From Clostridiales bacterium (lineage in GTDB: Bacteria > Bacillota > Clostridia > Lachnospirales > CAG-274), in assembly GCA_021203425.1 (NCBI GenBank), contig JAJQBF010000087.1, positions 1 to 12,046 of the forward strand: DNA of 12,046 nucleotides, in the 5' to 3' direction. Of this stretch, positions 1 through 5,618 are shown in pieces. The first letter of the stretch is position 1. Each line of letters starts with the position of its first letter. Made by a program: the position numbers and the translations under genes. The notes under the pieces are model-generated. The model searched no databases and had not been told where the DNA came from. It saw nothing but the letters and a program-made list of their open reading frames with translations.

Positions 1-76
1 AAATATTATAAAATAGAATTATAAGATTTGATTCGGAGGGAAAGCCCCACTACAGTTACAGAGAGGATGTTTTAAA

Positions 77-1006
77 ATGTATTCATTATCCTTGCAGGAA
101 TTTATAAATGAATTTAACTTCCAAATTGCTTCGGGAGAAGAATTTGTAGAAAGTAAAAAAATAACAACGCCGGAGCTTAACCGCCCCGCAATTCAGCTTG
201 CCGGTTTTTATGACCATTTTGACGCCGAAAGACCCCAGATAATAGGTATGGTTGAACATAGTTTCTTAAGCAAACTGGAGGCAAACTTCAGAAAGGAAAC
301 TCTGAAAAAACTTTTTTCCTATAAGGAAATGCCTTGTTTTATACTTTCCAGAAGTCTTGAGCCTTTTCCCGAGATGCTTGAGTATGCAACGGAAAGCGAA
401 ATTCCCGTTCTTGTTTCAGACGCAAAAACCACAGAGCTTACAGGAGATATTTTAAACTGGCTTAAGGTTAAGCTTGCCCCCAGAACAACTGTTCACGGCG
501 TTCTTGTGGATATTTACGGCGAAGGAGTACTTATAATGGGTGAAAGCGGAATAGGAAAAAGCGAAGCCGCTTTGGAGCTTGTGAAAAGAGGTCACAGACT
601 TGTTGCCGACGATGCCGTTGAAATAAAGAAAATTTCACATGATAATCTAACCGGCAGCTGTCCCAAGCTTATAAGACACTTTATAGAAGTAAGGGGAATC
701 GGCATAATAAACATAAATCAGATGTTCGGTGTTCAGTCAGTTATGGACAGTTCTAAAATCGACCTTGTTATAAAGTTTGAGCCTTGGGAAAAGGGCAAGG
801 TTTATGACAGAATAGGGCTTAATGAAGAATATATAGATATTCTCGAGACAAAAATCGTCTGTCATACAATACCTATCCGCCCGGGAAGAAATGCCGCTGT
901 TATATGTGAGGCAGCTGCCGTAAACCGTCGTCAAAAGAAGATGGGCTATAATGCAGCGCAGGTTTTAAACGACAGAATTATGCAGAATATGCAGAACAAT
1001 GCTTAA
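77..1006 (+). CDS. hprK: HPr kinase/phosphorylase
   Basis: Bifunctional cytoplasmic enzyme that phosphorylates and dephosphorylates the regulatory serine of HPr or Crh in response to carbon state. At 309 residues it has the usual family length. Visible features are the conserved His-Gly at about 140-141, the P-loop GESGIGKS at 155-162 followed by a conserved ADDAVEI stretch at about 177-183, and the family signature IEVRGIGIININQMFG at 203-218. The ATG follows an AGAGAGGA ribosome site at a normal distance. The 76 bases upstream show no convincing complete promoter, so transcription may begin outside the window. The stop codon lies inside an inverted-repeat element. A likely substrate gene, the HPr/Crh-like protein, lies about 3 kb downstream on the same strand. 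Identification by motif is secure. Confidence 0.96.
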   Translation: MYSLSLQEFINEFNFQIASGEEFVESKKITTPELNRPAIQLAGFYDHFDAERPQIIGMVEHSFLSKLEANFRKETLKKLFSYKEMPCFILSRSLEPFPEMLEYATESEIPVLVSDAKTTELTGDILNWLKVKLAPRTTVHGVLVDIYGEGVLIMGESGIGKSEAALELVKRGHRLVADDAVEIKKISHDNLTGSCPKLIRHFIEVRGIGIININQMFGVQSVMDSSKIDLVIKFEPWEKGKVYDRIGLNEEYIDILETKIVCHTIPIRPGRNAAVICEAAAVNRRQKKMGYNAAQVLNDRIMQNMQNNA

Positions 1007-1053
1007 GGAACCGCAGATTTGTCAGTTTGGCAAATTAATCATCGTTTCCTTAA
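1003..1053. repeat. Small inverted-repeat element (family copy 1)
   Basis: The outer arms TTAAGGAA and TTCCTTAA pair perfectly, and a further imperfect stem (CG with CG, GAT with ATC) continues inward. The ends resemble those of the elements at 2150-2204 and 9438-9552: each starts near AAGGAA or AAGGGAA and most continue to a GAT-like position. The left arm overlaps the hprK stop codon, and the element fills most of the gap before murB. It could be a MITE-like repeat, or an RNA hairpin that sets relative expression of hprK and murB. There is no U-tract, so it is not a classical terminator. Confidence 0.6.
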
Positions 1054-1089
1054 TAACAAAAAACATAATAAAGGGAGTTTATAATATAA

Positions 1090-2004
1090 ATGGAAAATTT
1101 TACAGCCGCTTTTGACGAATTAAAAAATGTTTTTAAAGACAGAGTTACGGCTTTTGAACCTATGAGCCTTCACACATCTTTCAGAGTAGGAGGACCGGCA
1201 GATATATTTATAAAGCCGGTTACTATGGACGAAGTTTTAATTTCAATAGCCGTTTTCAAGGAATTTAACCTGCCCTATATAATAATAGGAAAAGGCTCAA
1301 ACATTCTTGTAGGCGACAACGGTGTAAGAGGGGGAGTAGTTCAGCTGTCTGCTCTTTATTCCGAATTAAAGGCTGAAGGCTGCAGAGTTAAAGCCGCTGC
1401 AGGAGCCTCTCTCGGCTCAGTTGCCTCACTTTGCCTTGACAATTCCCTTACGGGTTTTGAATTTGCAAGCGGAATTCCCGGAAGCGTAGGCGGTGCAGTC
1501 ATTATGAATGCCGGAGCTTACGGAGGAGAGATTAAAGACATAGTTTCCTCTGTTAAAGTATTGAAAAACGGTGAAATTCACACTCTTACAAATGAAGAAT
1601 GCGGTTTCCGCTACAGGGGCAGCCGTATTATGGACGAAAATATGCTTGTTTTAGAGGCAGAGTTCAATCTTCAAGAAGGAGATTACGAAGAAATTTCCGC
1701 CAAAATGAAGGAGCTTACAAAGAAGAGAAACGAAAAACAGCCTATGGAATATCCCTCAGCAGGAAGTACCTTTAAGCGCCCCGAAGGCTATTTTGCCGGA
1801 AAGCTTATAGAAGACAGCGGACTTAAAGGCTATTTTGTAGGCGGCGCCCAAGTGTCGGAAAAGCACTGCGGCTTTGTCATAAACAAGGGAAACGCAACCG
1901 CAAAGGATATAGCAGACCTTATTAAACACATTCAAGACACAGTAAAAGATAAATTCGGCGTGGATTTGGAGCCGGAAGTAAGGTTTGTTGGGGAATTTGT
2001 CTGA
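1090..2004 (+). CDS. murB: UDP-N-acetylenolpyruvoylglucosamine reductase MurB
   Basis: Cytoplasmic flavoenzyme of peptidoglycan synthesis. It uses NADPH and FAD to reduce UDP-GlcNAc-enolpyruvate to UDP-N-acetylmuramate. The FAD-binding N-terminal half shows SFRVGGPAD at about 30-38, GKGSNILV at 67-74 and IPGSVGGAVIMNAGAYGGE at 129-147. The MurB C-terminal domain shows the YRGS motif at 175-178, the SAGSTFKRP segment at 223-231 with the probable catalytic acid Ser226, and LEPEVRF near the end with the probable catalytic Glu296. Its 304 residues fit the shorter Firmicutes form. The ATG is preceded by AAGGGAG about 12 bases upstream. It follows hprK, from which it is separated by a repeat element, and may be co-transcribed with it. 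Confidence 0.96.
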   Translation: MENFTAAFDELKNVFKDRVTAFEPMSLHTSFRVGGPADIFIKPVTMDEVLISIAVFKEFNLPYIIIGKGSNILVGDNGVRGGVVQLSALYSELKAEGCRVKAAAGASLGSVASLCLDNSLTGFEFASGIPGSVGGAVIMNAGAYGGEIKDIVSSVKVLKNGEIHTLTNEECGFRYRGSRIMDENMLVLEAEFNLQEGDYEEISAKMKELTKKRNEKQPMEYPSAGSTFKRPEGYFAGKLIEDSGLKGYFVGGAQVSEKHCGFVINKGNATAKDIADLIKHIQDTVKDKFGVDLEPEVRFVGEFV

Positions 2005-2117
2005 TTTAACTTAAATTTTACAGAAAAAATTGGCATATTTACAGTGTTCCCCTTTGACATTAAGCAATTTTACTAATTAAAGAATTTTAAATTGACGTAA
2101 ATTCGCTTTTTTGTTCC

Positions 2118-2146
2118 TTGCATAGTTTGGTTTTATATTTTATAAT
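2118..2146 (+). promoter_or_regulatory. Candidate promoter for rapZ operon
   Basis: A perfect -10 hexamer TATAAT (2141-2146) sits 17 bases after TTGCAT (2118-2123), a weak -35 match. Transcription would start at about 2153, at the left end of the inverted-repeat element, giving a leader of roughly 100 bases. A perfect TTGACA at 2054-2059 has only a weak -10 partner (TAAAGA, 18-base spacer), so it is a less likely alternative. Confidence 0.35.
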
Positions 2147-2149
2147 TAG

Positions 2150-2204
2150 AGGAAACGCTGATGAAACGGCTTGCCTTAAAAGCGGCATTTCATCAGAGGT
2201 TCCT
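2150..2204. repeat. Small inverted-repeat element (family copy 2)
   Basis: The arms GGAAACGCTGATGAAA (2151-2166) and TTTCATCAGAGGTTCC (2188-2203) are complementary at 14 of 16 positions around a loop of about 21 bases. The end sequence GGAACCTCTGAT is close to GGGAACCTCTAAA at 9440-9452 and to GGAACCGCAGAT at 1007-1018, which supports one repeat family. It lies in the untranslated space between murB and rapZ, immediately downstream of a candidate -10 box, so it probably forms a stable hairpin near the 5' end of the rapZ transcript. No U-tract follows. Confidence 0.6.
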
Positions 2205-2251
2205 TTCATTAACAGCAGTTATTCATACGAAAGAAAGGGGCGGTTTAGTTT

Positions 2252-3118
2252 ATGGAATGTGTAGTTGTAACCGGAATGTCCGGAGCAGGAAAGAGTCTTA
2301 CACTTAAATATCTTGAGGATATAGGCTTTTTCTGTGTTGATAACCTTCCTCCGGCGCTTTTGCCTACCTTTGTTGAAATATGTACAAACAATTCAACGGA
2401 GATGGAAAAAGTCGCTCTCGGTATAGACATCAGAGGGGGAAAACTTTTTAAGGATCTGCTTAAGTTCATCGACCACGACTACGGCCCCGAGGTTAATTTT
2501 GAGGTTCTTTACCTTGACGCAAACGATGAAGAGCTTATAAAACGCTATAAGGAAACAAGACGTATGCACCCCCTTATGAAGGGCGGAACAATTCAGTCGG
2601 GTATAATTGCGGAACGGGAACTTCTTACAACCATAAAGGAAAGAGCAAATTATATCATAGACACCTCCGGTATGCTTACAAGGCAGCTGAAGGCTCAGAT
2701 AAATGAAATTTTCTTAAGTAAAAAAAGTTTCAACTCTATGATAATTTCTGTTATGTCCTTTGGGTTTAAATACGGAATTCCTCCGGAAGCCGACCTTGTT
2801 TTCGATGTACGTTTTCTGCCTAACCCATTCTATATTCCCGAAATGAGGAATTTAACAGGGCAGGATAAAATCGTAAGCGACTTTGTTCTTAAATCGGACG
2901 AGGCAAAAGAGTTTTCGAAAAAGCTCTGTGATATGATAGAATTTTTAATTCCCAATTATAAAAATGAGGGAAAAACCCGTCTTGTTATAGCCTTCGGCTG
3001 TACAGGGGGCAAACACAGAAGCGTAACCTTCGCCGTAAAGCTTTATAATCATCTTACGGAAAAAGGCTACAGCACTTTAATCTCTCACAGGGATATAGAT
3101 AAGGATTCAAAAAGGTAA
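2252..3118 (+). CDS. rapZ: RapZ/YvcJ-family nucleotide-binding protein
   Basis: P-loop protein of the RapZ (YvcJ) family. In Enterobacteria RapZ is an adaptor that steers RNase E to the small RNA GlmZ and so adjusts GlmS; the role in Firmicutes is less clear, and nucleotide (GTP) binding is known for YvcJ. The sequence has the Walker A motif GMSGAGKS at 8-15, the family motif VDNLPPALLP at 29-38, IDIRGG at 58-63 and the C-terminal signature FGCTGGKHRS at 248-257. Its 288 residues are typical. The ATG has AAAGGGG about 11 bases upstream. The whiA start codon comes 6 bases after its stop, so the two are co-translated neighbours. The yvcK gene usually found in that gap is absent. Confidence 0.95.
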   Translation: MECVVVTGMSGAGKSLTLKYLEDIGFFCVDNLPPALLPTFVEICTNNSTEMEKVALGIDIRGGKLFKDLLKFIDHDYGPEVNFEVLYLDANDEELIKRYKETRRMHPLMKGGTIQSGIIAERELLTTIKERANYIIDTSGMLTRQLKAQINEIFLSKKSFNSMIISVMSFGFKYGIPPEADLVFDVRFLPNPFYIPEMRNLTGQDKIVSDFVLKSDEAKEFSKKLCDMIEFLIPNYKNEGKTRLVIAFGCTGGKHRSVTFAVKLYNHLTEKGYSTLISHRDIDKDSKR

Positions 3119-3124
3119 GAGTCA

Positions 3125-4030
3125 ATGTCTTTTACATCCGAAATTAAAGATGAGCTTTTTGAAAAGGAAAATGAAAAAAGCTGCTGCAAAACCGCAGAGT
3201 TTGCCTGTTATATAAATTGTCTTTGTGCTTACAGTACGGATAATATCAGGGAAGGAATGGTTTTTGCCTGTGAGGATAAGCGCCACGCTGAACGGGTAAT
3301 ATCTCTTATAAGAGATTTAACGGGCTGCGAAGGTCAGGTATATGTAAATAAAAAACATATATGCGTAAAAATATCCGAAAGCACAGCCGTTCTTAAAATT
3401 CTCACATTGACAGGTTCATTTCAGGGCTTTGACAGCGAATCACCCATTAACCCCAAAACAGTTAAGAAAGACTGCTGTAAGGGGGCATATCTGAGGACAG
3501 CCTTTTTGATAAACGGCTTTGTCACAGACCCCCGAAAAAATTATCATATGGAGTTTTCCGACAAAGAATATGCCCACGCTTACGGGCTTAAAGGGCTTAT
3601 AAACAGTTTCGGAGTTTCCGCAAAGATAATCGAAAGAAAAAACCATTATGTAGTATATATTAAAGACAGCGAACAGATTTCCGACTTATTGGGAATTATG
3701 TCTGCTCACTTATCTCTTTTAAATCTTGAAAACATAAAGGTCTATAAAGAGGTAAGAAACAATATAAACAGGAAAAACAACTGTGAAACGTCTAATATTG
3801 CAAAAACGGTAAAGGCCTCAGTAAGGGAACAGAAAGCCATAAATTTTCTTATGGAAACGGGAGAATTTAAAAAGCTTTCTCCTAAACTGAAAGAGGCAGC
3901 TGAAGCAAGGCTCGAAAACCCCGACTTAAGCTATTCTGAGTTAGGTGAGCTGTTAAATCCCCCCTTGAGAAAGTCGGGCATATATCACAGGCTTCAGAAA
4001 ATCGTGAAAATTGCAGAAAAAGTCAATTAA
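3125..4030 (+). CDS. whiA: WhiA-family DNA-binding regulator
   Basis: WhiA proteins combine an N-terminal domain related to LAGLIDADG homing endonucleases with a C-terminal helix-turn-helix. They control sporulation septation in Streptomyces and affect cell division or chromosome segregation in Bacillus. Here the N-terminus MSFTSEIKDEL and the Cys pair at 20-21 match the family, as does the middle segment CCKGAYLRTAFLINGF. The DNA-binding region covers about 229-301, with LSYSELGELLNPPLRKSGIYHRLQKI as the expected signature. The 301-residue length is normal. The start lies 6 bases after rapZ, with an AAAAGG ribosome site inside the end of rapZ. The HPr-like gene follows after 16 bases. Confidence 0.95.
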   Translation: MSFTSEIKDELFEKENEKSCCKTAEFACYINCLCAYSTDNIREGMVFACEDKRHAERVISLIRDLTGCEGQVYVNKKHICVKISESTAVLKILTLTGSFQGFDSESPINPKTVKKDCCKGAYLRTAFLINGFVTDPRKNYHMEFSDKEYAHAYGLKGLINSFGVSAKIIERKNHYVVYIKDSEQISDLLGIMSAHLSLLNLENIKVYKEVRNNINRKNNCETSNIAKTVKASVREQKAINFLMETGEFKKLSPKLKEAAEARLENPDLSYSELGELLNPPLRKSGIYHRLQKIVKIAEKVN

Positions 4031-4046
4031 GGGAGGAATTTCACAA

Positions 4047-4289
4047 ATGGTAGAAAAACTTGTAAAAGTCGGAATTACCGACGGTGACAGAACAGTTGCT
4101 AAAATTGTTCAGCTTGCAAGTAATTACAAAAGTAAAATTATGCTTGTAAAAAACGATATGGCGGCTAACGCAAGAAGTATTATGGGCGTTATGGCAATAG
4201 GTGTTTATGAAGGTGAAAACTTCAAAATCACAGCCGAAGGAACAGACGAAGAAAGCGCTGCCGAGGCATTTTATGAGCATCTCAAATAA
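4047..4289 (+). CDS. HPr/Crh-like protein lacking the phosphotransfer histidine
   Basis: An 80-residue HPr-fold protein. The ATG at 4047 is chosen because GGGAGG lies about 10 bases upstream; an upstream in-frame start would run into whiA. The regulatory site is intact: RSIMGVM at 43-49 places Ser44 where HPr has Ser46, the target of HPr kinase. The active-site loop that reads GLHARPA or similar in HPr is replaced by GDRTVA (13-18) and appears two residues shorter. The only histidine is at position 78, so it cannot accept phosphate from enzyme I at the normal place. B. subtilis Crh, which has Gln15 and sits in the same gene neighbourhood, is the best functional analogy: a signalling partner of the HPr kinase and CcpA, not a PTS carrier. 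The equivalence to Crh is inferred from residue loss and position, so no symbol is assigned. Confidence 0.88.
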   Translation: MVEKLVKVGITDGDRTVAKIVQLASNYKSKIMLVKNDMAANARSIMGVMAIGVYEGENFKITAEGTDEESAAEAFYEHLK

Positions 4290-4317
4290 ATAAAAACAAA
4301 AGATAAAGAACAAATGC

Positions 4318-4606
4318 TGTGACGAAGAGGAGTAATAAACCACCCTATGTAAGGCTTTAAAGAAATAATTTCTTAAGCCCCCAAGAGAGAGAGGTTCGGG
4401 AGAATTTCCGGCTGAAAGACCTCTTATAAAAGGAGTTTATGAAGGTAGCTTCCGAGCATTTCTGCCGAAAGGGAACGATTCCTTCCTAATTAAGTTGAAA
4501 CGTTTTGCCTGCGTTAAGGGCATAATAAGTGCCCATCTGTTATTATAATTGATGGGAATAAAGGTGGTACCGCGGCTCTCGTCCTTTTTTGGACGGGAGC
4601 TTTTTT
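4318..4606 (+). promoter_or_regulatory. T-box riboswitch, probable valine (GUA) specifier
   Basis: Tandem signals of a transcriptional T-box leader are present. The 5' strand GACGAAGAGGAGTA (4321-4334) carries the AGUA loop motif. ATAAAC (4335-4340) pairs with GTTTAT (4435-4440), and GAAG (4324-4327) pairs with CTTC (4449-4452). This frames a specifier loop GAAGGTAG whose triplet GTA (4445-4447) codes for valine. The T-box sequence AAAGGTGGTACCGCGG (about 4559-4574) gives UGGU, which fits the ACCA end of tRNA-Val. A terminator follows at once. Uncharged tRNA-Val should favour antitermination into the transporter and valS. The specifier is a hand-drawn alignment and could be off by one base, though valS downstream supports it. 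No clear promoter is seen between the HPr-like gene and the leader. Confidence 0.93.
4575..4606 (+). terminator. T-box-controlled intrinsic terminator
   Basis: GCTCTCGTCC and GGACGGGAGC form a 10-bp stem (one G-U pair) with a TTTTTT loop and a TTTTTT tract directly after. The 5' arm abuts the T-box sequence, so the competing antiterminator would share these bases. Confidence 0.93.
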
Positions 4607-4637
4607 AAGTTATTCCACACAGGAGGTAAAATCCGCA

Positions 4638-5545
4638 ATGGATAAAAACAGTGTAAAAGGGTATAATAAGCGTGTTAGCAGGTGCTTCCCTTTGGGGCTT
4701 TTCCGGAACTTGCGGACAATATCTTTTTATGAACTACGGCTTTGACGCCAAATGGCTTACCTCGGCAAGAATGCTGGCGGCAGGCATAATTTTAACCCTC
4801 ATTACTCTTATAAAAGCAAAGGGCGAAACATTTAACATATTCAAAAACAAAAAAGACACAATAACTCTTTTATATTTTGCCTTTATTGGACTTCTGCTTG
4901 TTCAGTTTTCTTATTTAAAGACTATAGCCTATTCAAATTCGGGAACGGCGACAGTTCTGCAGATTTTGTTTACAATTATAGTTATATTTTATGTATGCAT
5001 AAGAACCCCCAGAGCGCCGAAGGCAAGGGAGGTTTTGGCGGTTTTCTGCGCCGTTTCGGGAGTTTTTCTCCTTGCCACTCACGGCAAAATAGGAACAATG
5101 GCTATTTCGAAGGCTGCCCTTATATGGGGGCTTATATCTGCCTTTTCCGCCTTTGTTTACAATACTGCCCCGGTAGGCATAATAAATAAATACGGAAGTA
5201 TTAAGGTTACGGGCTTAGGTATGCTTATGGGCGGTCTTGTGTTTTTGATTGCAACAGGCAGCTATAAATCATTTCCCGTATGCGACATACCGTCTCTTCT
5301 TGCAACCCTTGTGCTTTGCGTAGGGGGGTACAGCAATAGCCTTCACACTTTACTTAAAGGGAACAGCCGCCATAGGTCCCGTTAAGGCAAGTCAGCTTGC
5401 GGCAATTGAACCTGTTGTGGCAACAGTTGTATCTGCCTTGTGGCTTAAAACAAAGTTTTACTTAATCGATTTGGTTGGTTTTGCTTTAATTATAGCAATT
5501 ATATTTATAGTATCCCAAAAGGAGAACCGGCAAGACGCACATTAA
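4638..5545 (+). pseudogene. EamA/DMT-family transporter with two frameshifts
   Basis: An EamA-family (drug/metabolite transporter) inner-membrane carrier with two five-helix repeats; full length would be about 301 residues. The true start is the ATG at 4638, 11 bases after AGGAGG (4621-4626). That frame breaks after about eight codons at GGG (4659-4661). Removing one G joins it to the main open stretch, which begins LAGASLWGFSGTCGQYLF. A second break falls in the six-G run 5323-5328; removing one G restores a C-terminus containing GTAIAFTLYLKGTAAIGP and AAIEPVVATVVSALWL, which is typical of the second EamA repeat, ending at the stop 5543-5545. As written, translation stops at 5385. Lying between a valine T-box and valS, it was probably an amino-acid (valine or branched-chain) carrier; the substrate is inferred from context. 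It may be real decay, phase variation or sequence error. Confidence 0.85.
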
Positions 5546-5546
5546 G

Positions 5547-5571
5547 ATTTTCCACTCAGTGAGTGGAAAAT
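5547..5571. repeat. 25-bp palindrome upstream of valS
   Basis: The arms ATTTTCCACTCA and TGAGTGGAAAAT are perfect inverted repeats around a single G at 5559. There is no T-tract, so it is not a usual terminator. It lies between the transporter stop (5545) and the valS ribosome site. A TATAAT at 5591-5596 lies 19 bases further on, so the palindrome would cover the -35 position of any promoter there. It could be an operator or an mRNA hairpin or processing site. Confidence 0.6.
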
Positions 5572-5618
5572 TCAAATATAAATATTGCATTATAATATCC
5601 AAAAGGAGGATAAACAAG

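Noticed and set aside
4011..4046. Upstream start for the HPr-like protein within whiA
   Set aside because: It would overlap whiA and translate the GGGAGG ribosome site; the ATG at 4047 gives the standard HPr length.
4041..4343. 100-codon frame opposite the HPr-like gene
   Set aside because: Antisense shadow without a ribosome site, rich in Cys and Phe, overlapping a clear conserved gene and the T-box.
4493..4508. Possible CcpA (cre) site TTGAAACGTTTTGCC
   Set aside because: It misses several key positions of the cre consensus and lies inside the T-box RNA structure.
4672..5385. Transporter starting at GTG 4672 as an intact shorter gene
   Set aside because: There is no ribosome site before the GTG, the strong AGGAGG lies before the ATG at 4638, and the C-terminal half-repeat is cut off; the two-frameshift reading recovers a full EamA protein.
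5546..5572. Palindrome before valS as an intrinsic terminator
   Set aside because: No T-tract follows on the coding strand, and it would cut off valS from the T-box unit.
5559..5618. N-terminal extension of valS from an upstream start
   Set aside because: It would begin inside the 25-bp palindrome and include the AAAGGAGGA site; the ATG at 5619 gives the normal valine synthetase N-terminus.
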